Shown: positions 25,319-33,639 of the stretch, one piece after another | How the letters are laid out: every line of letters begins with the position of its first letter | How positions within the stretch are numbered: the first letter of the stretch is position 1 | NCBI GenBank assembly: GCA_017439345.1 | Contig: JAFSJJ010000046.1 | Location: 1-34,360 of the forward strand | Reading direction: 5' to 3' | Length of the DNA stretch: 34,360 nt | DNA from: Synergistaceae bacterium | GTDB lineage: Bacteria; Synergistota; Synergistia; Synergistales; Aminobacteriaceae | Program-made: the position numbers and the translations under genes | The notes under the pieces: model-generated | Databases searched by the model: none | The model's input: only the letters and a program-made list of their open reading frames with translations | Told to the model about the DNA's origin: nothing

Positions 25319-28300
25319 ATGTTTATCTCAAGAAAATTTGCAGCATTAATGATATTACTGTCAGTGTTAATGCTTACGTTTGCACCTTCAGTCAGTGCTG
25401 ACGAGATAAATAATAATATTTCAGGCGATGATGACTCGGCACGTGCTGACAGCTCTGATGTTGTATCAAGCGATATAGTATTAATAGGCACGATAATTAC
25501 TCCTGGAGACTTGGGCAGCACTCAGGTTGGGAAATATTACTCTCGTGAACTCCAGACTATGGGAGACGCTATCTGGACTCAGACAGGAGGAACTTTACCG
25601 GAAGGACTCAGGCTCTCAGAGTCAGGAATGCTTCAGGGGACTCCGCTTAAGGCAGGACGTTATGAATTTATGCTAAAGGCTGCGTTCACATCACCGGACA
25701 TGAATAATAACAACGAGAATAAAAATTTCACCCTTTGGATAACTGAAGGCGAAGGAGTTCCCCCTGTCATAATTACAGATTATGAACTTGAAGACGGTTC
25801 TGACGGTGAAGCATATAACGTTAAGCTCGAAGCAGAAGGCTATGGTGGTCAAGAGGTTACATGGCCGCTTACATGGGAAGTAACAGGAGGCAGCTTGCCT
25901 GAAGGCTTATCGCTAAGTCCATCTGGCGTCATATTCGGAGAGCCGTCTATTGCAGGAACGTTTTTATTCACCATAACAGTAACGAATCCGGCTGATAAGG
26001 CTTATAGAGTCTTTAATCTTAATATCCGCGCCAAGAGTCCAAAGATAATTACTAGAACTATAAAGGCAGGTATGCTTGAAGACTTGTATGAAGTTTTTCT
26101 CGAGTCAGAAGGTTCGAAGCCTATCAAGTGGAATTTGTCAGAGGGAGGCAGGCTGCCGGAAGGACTCATTCTTGACTCTCTGAATGGGAAAATATCAGGC
26201 ATTCCGACCGAAGCAGGGACGTTTGTAATTAAGATCGAAGCAAGTAACTCGGCAGGCGTTGATGAGAAAGAATTTGCTCTTGAAATCGAAGACCCAGGAC
26301 TCGCTATTACTCCTGCGAATTTTCCTGATAAGGCATTTCGTGAATATATAGAGCTTACGTATGACAAAGATCAAAACGGTTATTTGGATAATGACGAGAT
26401 TAAATTTGTCGTTGATATGGAATTGAATAGCTTGAATATATCGAGTCTCGAAGGCATAAAATATTTCACTGAATTAGTTTCTCTCAAGTGCAGCAAGAAT
26501 AATTTAGCAGTTCTTGATCTCTCACAGAATAAAAATTTGCAGTATGTTCACTGTATGGCAAATAATATTAATGCTCTTAATGTAACAGGCAATGAAAATT
26601 TACTCGTCCTGAATGCCTACGCTAATAATTTGAGTGCTCTTGATTTGAGTCATAATTCCATGCTTGAGATTCTTGACGTGTCTTATAACAGGTTAGCCGA
26701 GCTTGACTTGAGCGAAAATATAAATCTCGAAGAGTTAAACTGTGCTGTGAATAATCTCGAGTCAATTAATCTTGCCGATAATATTTCTCTTATTGAAGCA
26801 GACTTCGCCAGCAATGACTTGACAGAGCTTGATGTGTCGAAGAATTTATATCTCAAATCACTTCAGGCAGGACAGAATAAGCTCACTAAATTAGACTTGA
26901 ACGAAAATATAAATCTTGAATATCTTGACTGCTCGAATAATGCCTTCAGAGAGTTAAATCTTGAGTCAAATACAGGACTCGTAACAGCAAAATATGACTC
27001 TCAGCTTTCACAGGGATTACGAATCTCAAAGACAGGTGAAGGAGTTTTCAGCGTCAATCTTGCTCAGGCTGTCTCGAATCCAGAGAAAATAATTAACACT
27101 CAGGAGCATAAAGTCAAAGCATATAATCACGACGGCGAATTAATTTCAGAAAGCGGCTCAAGCAGCAATGCAGTTATAAATTATTCGGAAATACCTGCGG
27201 CAGTTATATATGAATACGATACAGGCTTTGTTCATGAAGAGTCAGAAAATAATTACATGGATGTAACTTTCAGGGTGAATGAAGCTCCCGAAATAATTAC
27301 CCAGTCAAATGCTGCGTTATCGCTTGATGTCAAGGCAGGCTCTTATTTCTCGTACAAGCTCGATGCTACCGGCGATGTTCCCATTAAGTGGTCTCTCAGT
27401 GCCGGGAGTCTCCCTGATGGTCTTGCGCTGACTGAGTCAGGAGATATTAAAGGCATTCCCGAACGTTCAGGACTTTACGAATTTGAAGTTACTGCTATGA
27501 ATAATAAAGGCACTGACTCGAAAATGCTTGCTCTAAACGTGAAAAATTTTGCTCCTGTTATTACGAGTGAAAATCTGCCTTACGGACGCAAGGGAATTAA
27601 CTATAATTTTGCTCTTGAGACTGATATAAACGAGTCTTTTACATGGTCAATCATAGAAGGCTCATTACCGGCTGGACTCTCTTTAACGTCATCAGGAACT
27701 CTGACAGGAACACCTGAAGAGGGCGGCATATTTAATTTCACGGTCAGGGCAGCTCTTTCTCAAGGCTCAGACCCGGCAATGAAAGCATTCAGTCTTGAAG
27801 TAATCGAAATCGAATCAGAGAATTATTCACCGGTAATAACAACTTCAGTGCTTGAATACGCAAATGCAGGCTTTGACTATAATTTTCTAATCGAAGCATG
27901 GGGAGAACCTGACATAATATTTAGACTTACAAGCGGCAGATTACCAGACGGATTAAGATTAGCTTCTGACGGCAGGATAACAGGAATTGCAAGAGAGTCA
28001 GGCAGATTTAATATCACTGTCGAAGCAGTTAATAACTTGGGAAGTTCAAAGAGAGATTTTATCCTGAATGTAAGACCTTCTATAATTACGAATTCAAATC
28101 TTTCTGATATGACCATAAGCAGCAGCAGAAATAATATAGAGTTCAAATTATACGGTTCAAACCCTGCTATGACGTGGCGCGTTGTTGAAGGCAGGTTACC
28201 CGACGGCTTGAGTCTTAATATCAACACAGGAGCAATCACAGGCAGACCGACTGTTACAGGCGATAAAAGTTTTGTTATCAGGGCAGAAATTGCAGGCTGG

Positions 28301-29761
28301 AGCGATTTATACGACGAGAAAACTTTTTACGTCAAGATAAAAGGAATTGCGGCCAAGATAAACACCATTGCTCTTCAACAGGGAATAATTAACACTAGAT
28401 ATAATTTCACGTTAAAAGCCTCAGGAACAGGGCAGATTAAGTGGCAGGCTTCAGGACTTCCTAAAGGCTTATCACTGCGCTATAACAAGTATAAAGGCAC
28501 TGCAACAATCAGCGGAACACCTCTTCAATCAGGAAAATTCAACGTTAAATTCACTGTATCAGGAACATGGGGCAGCCAGGTTAAGACATTGCCGTTGATA
28601 ATCAAAAACACTGAGCCTTATATCACTACAAGTTCAGTTAATGCAGCATCAATCGGGAGCTATTATAATTTCGCGTTCAGGGCAGACGGTGCGGCAGAAG
28701 GTGATGCTTTAGTCTGGGAAATTTCATGGTCAGGCAATGATTATATTTACGGTCTCAAGTTTGACCCTCAAGGCAGGATAACAGGCACTCCTTCAGGGAA
28801 CTCAGGCAGGATTAATAAACCAGGCGAATATAAATTAAATGTCAGAGTAAGCAATTCAGCAGGAAGTGATAAGAGAGATTTCACGATAAAACTTAATGCA
28901 GCTGATGAGAAATTAAAGCCTTTAATCACGACAACTTCACTCAAGAACGCAGTTATAGGCAGCTCGTATAATTACAAGCTCAATGCGTCAGGTTCCGGAA
29001 TAACGTGGCGGATGTCATGGGAAGGCAAGAAAATTATAGGACTCAAGATTGATTCTGAGTCAGGCATGATTAGCGGCGTACCTTCGGAGTCTAATAAATC
29101 AGGAAGCTATAAAGTCAAGATTACGGCTAATAACTTCGCAGGTTCAGCGTCAAAAACTTTTGTGATAATACTTAATGACAAAGCTGCGAGTGCTAAGACA
29201 GCAATAAAGTCTAAATCTGATAATCAGGCAAAATCTTCACGTCCTGTGAGTAATTACGAGTCAGAGTCTTATTCAGAGTCAGAGCTTGAAGACTACGATG
29301 ATATTGATAATCTTGAAGACTTGCATGATCATGATTCAGAGTCAGATTCCGAGTCAGAGTCAGAATCTGAGTCAAAAACTGAGTCAGAGTCAGAGTCTGA
29401 ATCTGATTCAGAAAATAAGACCGAAGAGTCAGAGCTTCCCGAAGACTTGAAAGATTTATTGCTTCAGATTGAGGGCAAAGAATATATTGCAGCTGTAGTT
29501 TTCCCTCAGATAACGGCTCAGGAGTCAGGACAGTACGAATTTGAAGCTACGTTGAACAAGCACGTCAAGGCAGGCTCAAAACTTTTCTGGTTCGCAAGAC
29601 CTGTGAACGCTGTTGAGTCAGAAGATGACGAAATTGTGGATTTCTACGACAAGAACGGCAATCCCATCGAGAAAGTTCCTGAAGACCACGCAATAACTGT
29701 GTCGCCGTGGCTGAGGTCAGATGTTGTTTATCAGCCTATTGTCGCAGTCGAAGCAAAGTAA
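25319..29761 (+). CDS. Large secreted protein: Ig-like (He_PIG) repeats, EF-hand, LRR and Ser-Glu-rich linker
   Basis: The 1480-residue protein begins with a signal peptide (1-27, ending SVSA). Ten repeats carry the He_PIG Ig-like signature LP.GL.L...G.I.G.P: three before residue 330 and seven after 660. Between them lie a calcium-binding EF-hand/dockerin-like loop (DKDQNGYLDNDE, about 353-364) and about ten leucine-rich repeats of the L..LDLS.N..L..L... type (about 370-560). Residues about 1313-1375 are a Ser/Glu/Asp-rich linker made largely of the hexamer gagtca. The final ~105 residues form a separate domain ending IVAVEAK, with no Synergist-CTERM signal, so anchoring is different or absent. 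It is probably an adhesin or surface-layer-type protein. The ribosome site is aaaggagg; a terminator follows. Confidence 0.88.
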   Translation: MFISRKFAALMILLSVLMLTFAPSVSADEINNNISGDDDSARADSSDVVSSDIVLIGTIITPGDLGSTQVGKYYSRELQTMGDAIWTQTGGTLPEGLRLSESGMLQGTPLKAGRYEFMLKAAFTSPDMNNNNENKNFTLWITEGEGVPPVIITDYELEDGSDGEAYNVKLEAEGYGGQEVTWPLTWEVTGGSLPEGLSLSPSGVIFGEPSIAGTFLFTITVTNPADKAYRVFNLNIRAKSPKIITRTIKAGMLEDLYEVFLESEGSKPIKWNLSEGGRLPEGLILDSLNGKISGIPTEAGTFVIKIEASNSAGVDEKEFALEIEDPGLAITPANFPDKAFREYIELTYDKDQNGYLDNDEIKFVVDMELNSLNISSLEGIKYFTELVSLKCSKNNLAVLDLSQNKNLQYVHCMANNINALNVTGNENLLVLNAYANNLSALDLSHNSMLEILDVSYNRLAELDLSENINLEELNCAVNNLESINLADNISLIEADFASNDLTELDVSKNLYLKSLQAGQNKLTKLDLNENINLEYLDCSNNAFRELNLESNTGLVTAKYDSQLSQGLRISKTGEGVFSVNLAQAVSNPEKIINTQEHKVKAYNHDGELISESGSSSNAVINYSEIPAAVIYEYDTGFVHEESENNYMDVTFRVNEAPEIITQSNAALSLDVKAGSYFSYKLDATGDVPIKWSLSAGSLPDGLALTESGDIKGIPERSGLYEFEVTAMNNKGTDSKMLALNVKNFAPVITSENLPYGRKGINYNFALETDINESFTWSIIEGSLPAGLSLTSSGTLTGTPEEGGIFNFTVRAALSQGSDPAMKAFSLEVIEIESENYSPVITTSVLEYANAGFDYNFLIEAWGEPDIIFRLTSGRLPDGLRLASDGRITGIARESGRFNITVEAVNNLGSSKRDFILNVRPSIITNSNLSDMTISSSRNNIEFKLYGSNPAMTWRVVEGRLPDGLSLNINTGAITGRPTVTGDKSFVIRAEIAGWSDLYDEKTFYVKIKGIAAKINTIALQQGIINTRYNFTLKASGTGQIKWQASGLPKGLSLRYNKYKGTATISGTPLQSGKFNVKFTVSGTWGSQVKTLPLIIKNTEPYITTSSVNAASIGSYYNFAFRADGAAEGDALVWEISWSGNDYIYGLKFDPQGRITGTPSGNSGRINKPGEYKLNVRVSNSAGSDKRDFTIKLNAADEKLKPLITTTSLKNAVIGSSYNYKLNASGSGITWRMSWEGKKIIGLKIDSESGMISGVPSESNKSGSYKVKITANNFAGSASKTFVIILNDKAASAKTAIKSKSDNQAKSSRPVSNYESESYSESELEDYDDIDNLEDLHDHDSESDSESESESESKTESESESESDSENKTEESELPEDLKDLLLQIEGKEYIAAVVFPQITAQESGQYEFEATLNKHVKAGSKLFWFARPVNAVESEDDEIVDFYDKNGNPIEKVPEDHAITVSPWLRSDVVYQPIVAVEAK

Positions 29762-29779
29762 TTAATTATTATATTCATG

Positions 29780-29812
29780 ACCGTCGGGGAGACTCGGCGG
29801 TTATATTTTTGT
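29780..29812 (+). terminator. Terminator after the Ig/LRR surface protein
   Basis: The stem accgtcggg (29780-29788) pairs with ctcggcggt (29793-29801) with G-T pairs, followed by tatattttt. Confidence 0.7.
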
Positions 29813-29830
29813 GTGAGAGGGTAAAATAAA

Positions 29831-29860
29831 AGCTCCTGAATCTGTTATGACTCAGAAGCT
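29831..29860 (-). terminator. Terminator of the tRNA gene
   Basis: On the minus strand agcttctga pairs with tcaggagct (29852-29860 with 29831-29839), followed by tttattttac. Confidence 0.65.
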
Positions 29861-29869
29861 CTTACTTAA

Positions 29870-29943
29870 TGGGCCTGCCTGGACTCGAACCAGGAACCTT
29901 CCGGTTATGAGCCGGTGGCTCTAACCACTTGAGCTACAGGCCC
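29870..29943 (-). tRNA. tRNA with CAT anticodon (Met or lysidine-type Ile)
   Basis: A 74-base cloverleaf: acceptor gggcctg with caggccc plus discriminator A; D arm from agctcaagtggttagagc; anticodon arm ccggctcataaccgg with CAT; T arm cctggttcgagtccagg. CCA is not encoded. The anticodon loop ctcataa occurs both in tRNA-Ile2 (CAT modified by TilS) and in many elongator tRNA-Met, so the amino acid cannot be assigned by eye. It is a single gene with its own promoter and terminator. Confidence 0.95.
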
Positions 29944-29956
29944 GAACGACTAAGAA

Positions 29957-29985
29957 ATTTTACACGCGATATTATTTTGCGTCAA
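29957..29985 (-). promoter_or_regulatory. Promoter of the tRNA gene
   Basis: On the minus strand, -35 TTGACG (29985-29980), a 17-base spacer and -10 TAAAAT (29962-29957) lie 13 bases before the mature tRNA 5' end. Confidence 0.72.
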
Positions 29986-30035
29986 GTCTAAAATTTTTTT
30001 ATAGCTATAATAACTGCGAAATTTGAAATATATAT

Positions 30036-30041
30036 TATAAT
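30036..30041 (+). promoter_or_regulatory. Candidate -10 of the ptsH operon
   Basis: TATAAT lies 72 bases upstream of ptsH in an AT-rich stretch. No convincing -35 is at standard spacing. Confidence 0.4.
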
Positions 30042-30112
30042 TTGTCTCAACACTGCGCCATTTTCTGATTTAAAATTTATATATTAAGGCACGAAAGGAA
30101 GTAATTAGTACT

Positions 30113-30370
30113 ATGAAAGAATTTAAGTATGTCATTACAGATCCAGTAGGTATTCACGCACGTCCCGCAGGTCTTCTCGTCAAAGAGGCCAAGAACTTCA
30201 AGAGTGTTGCAACGTTCATCAAGGGCGACAAGTCAGCCAAAGCTACAGCCTTAATGAAGCTCATGGGAATGGGCATAGTTCAGGGCGATGAAGTTACAGT
30301 CAGAGTCGAAGGTGAAGACGAGGAAGCATGCGCCGCCGCAATTGAGAAATTCCTCAAGGAGAACTTCTAA
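30113..30370 (+). CDS. ptsH: HPr phosphocarrier protein, Ala46 variant
   Basis: The 85-residue HPr carries phosphate from enzyme I to sugar-specific enzymes II or regulators. The active site His15 is in GIHARPAG with Arg17 intact. The second helix region reads KATALMKLMGMG: position 46, Ser in Firmicutes HPr and the target of HPr kinase, is Ala here, so Ser46-type catabolite repression should not operate through this protein. Its C-terminus is acidic. The ribosome site is cgaaaggaag. Enzyme I follows after 2 bases and a ROK sugar kinase after that. No enzyme II gene is in the window. It could instead be an Npr-type HPr, but no ptsN partner is seen. Confidence 0.94.
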   Translation: MKEFKYVITDPVGIHARPAGLLVKEAKNFKSVATFIKGDKSAKATALMKLMGMGIVQGDEVTVRVEGEDEEACAAAIEKFLKENF

Positions 30371-30372
30371 TT

Positions 30373-32103
30373 ATGCAGGTCTTCAAGGGAATCAAGATAG
30401 TAAACGGGATAGCTATAGGCAAGATTAAGATTTACAAAGTCCCTGTTTACGAGATCAAAGAAGACTTAATCAGCGACATAGCCGGAGAGCTTGACCGGTT
30501 CGAGGCTGCACGAGTCAAAGTTCAGGATCAGCAGAACGCCCTTGCAGAACAGGAAGTCAAAGACGGACGCGAGGAGACAGCAGGAATTTTCGAGGCTCAT
30601 GCGTTAATGCTCGATGATGATGATTTGATTGACTCCTGCAAAGAATTAATCGGCGAAGGACATACAGCAGAGTTTGCAGTCCGCAAAGGTTTTGAAGCTG
30701 CTGCTGAGATGTTCAGGAACATGGACGACCCATATTTTCAGGCTAGAAGCGCAGACGTTATTGACCTGAAAAATTCAATGCTTGATGTGTTGTTCGGCAA
30801 TGACACTGAATCTTTACAGGGCAAAGAACCTGCTATCCTTGTTGCTGAGGACATGGCACCGTCTGAGACAGTGAAACTTGATAAGTCGCTTTTACTCGGA
30901 CTCGTTACCAGATTGGGAAGCTCCAACAGCCACACAGCTATACTTGCCCGAAGCATGAATTTGCCGACTCTGATTCAGTGTCCTGACATCGCAGACGACT
31001 GGGACGGAAAATTTGCCATCCTTGACGGCTATAACTCCTGCATTTATATTGAACCTGAGCAGGAAATTATTGACAAGCTCACTGCTAAACAGAAAGAAGA
31101 CAGAGAGAAAGAGGCAAAATTACAGGAACTCAAAGGCAAGCCCAGCGTTACTAAGGACGGTCAGAAGGTCAGACTCTACGCTAACATCGGAGGCCCTAAA
31201 GACATTAACGCCGTTATCGAGAACGATGCAGAAGGTGTAGGCTTGTTCAGATCGGAATTTGTTTATCTGAACTCTAAGACAGATCCATCTGAAGACGAAC
31301 AGTTTGCAGCATATAAGAAAGTCCTTGAAGCCCTTGCGCCGAGACTCGTAATTATAAGAACTTGCGATATAGGAGCCGACAAGACTATTGATTATATGAA
31401 TCTCGACAAAGAGGATAACCCCGCGTTAGGTTTCAGAGCCGTAAGAATCTGCTTATCACGTCCTGACTTTTTCAAGAGGCAGCTTAGAGCTTTACTGCGT
31501 GCTTCAGCGTTCGGAAATTTGGGAATCATGTTCCCGATGATAATCAGCAAGTGGGAAGTTCAGGAATGCAAGAAGATTCTTAACGAGTGCAAAGAAGAGC
31601 TTGTTAAAGAAGGAGTCGCGATCGGCAAATATGAAATCGGAATCATGATCGAGACTCCTGCAGCTGCGTTATGTGCTGATGACTTGGCCGAAGAAGTAGA
31701 CTTTTTCTCACTCGGAACTAACGATTTGACTCAATACACCTGCGCAATTGACAGGCAGAGCGCGAATCTTGAACGTTTTGCAGATACCCATCATCCCGCC
31801 GTGTTAAGATTAATCCGCGAGACTATCGAAGCAGGACACAGGCATAATACATGGGTCGGAATTTGCGGAGAGCTTGGAGCAGACCCGACTTTAACAGAAA
31901 CTTTCTTGAGCATGGGCGTTGATGAGCTTTCAGTTAATCCCAAGAGTATTTTGCCATTGAGAGGCAACGTCAGAAATGTAGACTTATCCGGCGTAAAAAA
32001 AAATAATAACCCTGAGCCAAAATCTGAGTCAGAAGTAAAAGAAGTAAAATCAGAAGTAAAATCAGAACCGGCAAAGGGATTCTGGGGGAGGTTATTTAGC
32101 TAA
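30373..32103 (+). CDS. ptsI: Phosphoenolpyruvate-protein phosphotransferase (enzyme I) with C-terminal tail
   Basis: The 576-residue enzyme I transfers phosphate from PEP to HPr. The phospho-histidine is His187 in SSNSHTAILARSM. PEP-binding residues include FRSEF, the IETPAA block and FFSLGTNDLTQY, and the catalytic Cys498 is in GICGELGAD. Core length is normal to about residue 541. The last ~35 residues are an added tail: an Asn/Lys start, a Lys/Ser/Glu repeat (SEVKEVKSEVKSE) and the aromatic-basic end KGFWGRLFS. Such tails are not part of standard enzyme I and suggest a docking motif or membrane contact. The gene lies 2 bases after ptsH and 1 base before the ROK kinase. Confidence 0.95.
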   Translation: MQVFKGIKIVNGIAIGKIKIYKVPVYEIKEDLISDIAGELDRFEAARVKVQDQQNALAEQEVKDGREETAGIFEAHALMLDDDDLIDSCKELIGEGHTAEFAVRKGFEAAAEMFRNMDDPYFQARSADVIDLKNSMLDVLFGNDTESLQGKEPAILVAEDMAPSETVKLDKSLLLGLVTRLGSSNSHTAILARSMNLPTLIQCPDIADDWDGKFAILDGYNSCIYIEPEQEIIDKLTAKQKEDREKEAKLQELKGKPSVTKDGQKVRLYANIGGPKDINAVIENDAEGVGLFRSEFVYLNSKTDPSEDEQFAAYKKVLEALAPRLVIIRTCDIGADKTIDYMNLDKEDNPALGFRAVRICLSRPDFFKRQLRALLRASAFGNLGIMFPMIISKWEVQECKKILNECKEELVKEGVAIGKYEIGIMIETPAAALCADDLAEEVDFFSLGTNDLTQYTCAIDRQSANLERFADTHHPAVLRLIRETIEAGHRHNTWVGICGELGADPTLTETFLSMGVDELSVNPKSILPLRGNVRNVDLSGVKKNNNPEPKSESEVKEVKSEVKSEPAKGFWGRLFS

Positions 32104-32104
32104 T

Positions 32105-33007
32105 ATGTTATACGGAGCATTAGAAACTAAAGGCAGAAGAATGCTTTGCGCCGTCGGAAACGAGAATGGGCAGATTCTGGAGCGCGTTGTTATTCCTACG
32201 ACGACACCTGAAGAGACAATGCCGAAGATTATAGAGTTCTTCAAGTCCAAACTTGATGACTCTGAAGGCGAGGCCATGACAGCACTTGGAGTCGCTTCAT
32301 TCGGTCCTGTTGATGTCCGGGAGAACTCGAAGACTTACGGGACAATATTACACACTCCTAAAATTGCATGGAGAAATTTCCCGCTTCTTAACACTCTCAA
32401 GGAAGCGTTAAATAATATTCCTGTAGGCTTTGATACTGATGTAAACGCAGCTCTCTTAGCTGAGACTACATGGGGAGCAGCAAGGGGACTGACTGACGCA
32501 GCATATGTAACAGTCGGCACAGGTATAGGCATGGGAGCAATGTCCGGCGGAAAATTAACTCACGGAATGTTACACCCTGAAGCCGGGCATATAAAAATGT
32601 CAGTCGTTGAAGGTGATAATTATAAAGGACACTGTCCCTCACACGGCGCATGTTTCGAGGGAATGGCTTCGGGGCTTGCAATAGCTGAGAGATGGGGCAA
32701 ATCTCCGAAAGAACTTGCAGATAATCCTGAAGTCTGGGACCTTGAGGCGAAATATATAGCTCAGGCACTCACGGCTATAGTGTATATTCTCAGTCCGCAA
32801 AAAATTATTCTCGGCGGAGGAATTATGCGCCAGGCTCAGTTGTTCCCGTTAGTCCGCAAGTACTTGCTCGAGAACATAAACGAATATATTGACACGAAAG
32901 AATTACGCAATATAAACAGCTATGTTTGTCCGGCATCGTTAAACGGCAATGAAGGCGTAATCGGTGCATTGAAGCTCGCAGATATGGAAGCAGCAAAGGA
33001 AGCATAA
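32105..33007 (+). CDS. ROK-family sugar kinase
   Basis: The 300-residue protein is a ROK kinase, most like fructokinase/glucokinase members. It has the sugar-binding and catalytic DTDVNAALLAE, glycine-rich GTGIGMGAM, the Zn-binding segment EAGHIKM...GHCPSHGACFEGMASG and a C-terminal ILGGGI. The N-terminal phosphate-binding loop reads GALETKGRR and is shorter than the usual DxGGTK, with Glu in place of the first Asp, as in ROK fructokinases (GALEAGGTK). The start is one base after the ptsI stop, so it is co-transcribed with HPr and EI. It may phosphorylate free sugar while the HPr-EI pair serves a regulatory or separate transport role. The next terminator is at 33030. Confidence 0.9.
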   Translation: MLYGALETKGRRMLCAVGNENGQILERVVIPTTTPEETMPKIIEFFKSKLDDSEGEAMTALGVASFGPVDVRENSKTYGTILHTPKIAWRNFPLLNTLKEALNNIPVGFDTDVNAALLAETTWGAARGLTDAAYVTVGTGIGMGAMSGGKLTHGMLHPEAGHIKMSVVEGDNYKGHCPSHGACFEGMASGLAIAERWGKSPKELADNPEVWDLEAKYIAQALTAIVYILSPQKIILGGGIMRQAQLFPLVRKYLLENINEYIDTKELRNINSYVCPASLNGNEGVIGALKLADMEAAKEA

Positions 33008-33029
33008 ATTATTTTATTTTAATTAATAA

Positions 33030-33081
33030 TCTCCCTGTGTCGTGAGTAAGTCTGCATGATTCAGGGAGAAATTTAAATTTA
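33030..33081 (+). terminator. Terminator after the ptsHI-ROK operon
   Basis: The stem tctccctg (33030-33037) pairs with cagggaga (33062-33069), followed by aatttaaattt. The loop is long (24 bases). Confidence 0.65.
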
Positions 33082-33106
33082 CAAGAAAAAAAAGAGGTAG
33101 AATTTT

Positions 33107-33637
33107 TTGGCTGACGTTCAAAATTTAGAATCTGGACAGAAAGCAGTTAATCAGGATTTCAGAGACATTGACGTTGAGTCTCTCGGTGAAGAGCATATTA
33201 ATCTTGTCTTTACTCTTGGACGCGAAAATTTCGGCGTTGATGTAAATCTTGTTCGTGAAATAGTTCGAGTCCCTTCGTTTATTACCAGAGTCCCGAATGC
33301 TCCGGCTTATATCAGGGGCGTTATAAATCTTCGAGGCACTATAGTTCCGGTATTTGATATGCACTTGAAAATAGGCATGGCTGGGAGGCCTTTGACTGAT
33401 GAGGCTAGAATTGTAGTTATTGCTATTAATGACGTAACGTTCGGCATGATAGTAAATTCTGTTCGTGAAGTCCTGACTATTTACGATGCCCAGTTGGAAG
33501 TTGCTACGAAATTATCGGCTTCGATTGACAGGCGTTATGTCCTGTGGGTAGCTAAACCTGCTGATGACAGGCTTATATTGCTTCTTGACGTCTCGAGTCT
33601 GTTTGAGCTTGACCAAATACTAGAAGACAGCGAGTAA
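33107..33637 (+). CDS. cheW: CheW-type chemotaxis coupling protein
   Basis: The 176-residue protein is a single CheW domain after a ~28-residue N-terminal extension. Conserved are VFTLGRENFGVDVNLVREIV, the VPNAPAYIRGVINLRGTIVPV block and a C-terminal ILLLDVSSLF. It couples chemoreceptors to CheA. The start is TTG (33107), supported by aaagaggt about 9 bases upstream; no other in-frame start fits. No receptor, CheA or other chemotaxis gene is in the window. The next gene begins after 2 bases. The N-terminal extension has no recognised motif. Confidence 0.92.
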   Translation: MADVQNLESGQKAVNQDFRDIDVESLGEEHINLVFTLGRENFGVDVNLVREIVRVPSFITRVPNAPAYIRGVINLRGTIVPVFDMHLKIGMAGRPLTDEARIVVIAINDVTFGMIVNSVREVLTIYDAQLEVATKLSASIDRRYVLWVAKPADDRLILLLDVSSLFELDQILEDSE

Positions 33638-33639
33638 GT

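Noticed and set aside
29255-29440. CRISPR-like array suggested by regular gagtca repeats
   Set aside because: The repeats are 6-base coding units (Glu-Ser) in frame within the surface protein, with no spacers.
32466-32768. Long minus-strand open frames opposite the ROK kinase
   Set aside because: They are antisense shadows of a clearly conserved gene, rich in Leu/Arg/Pro with no domain.
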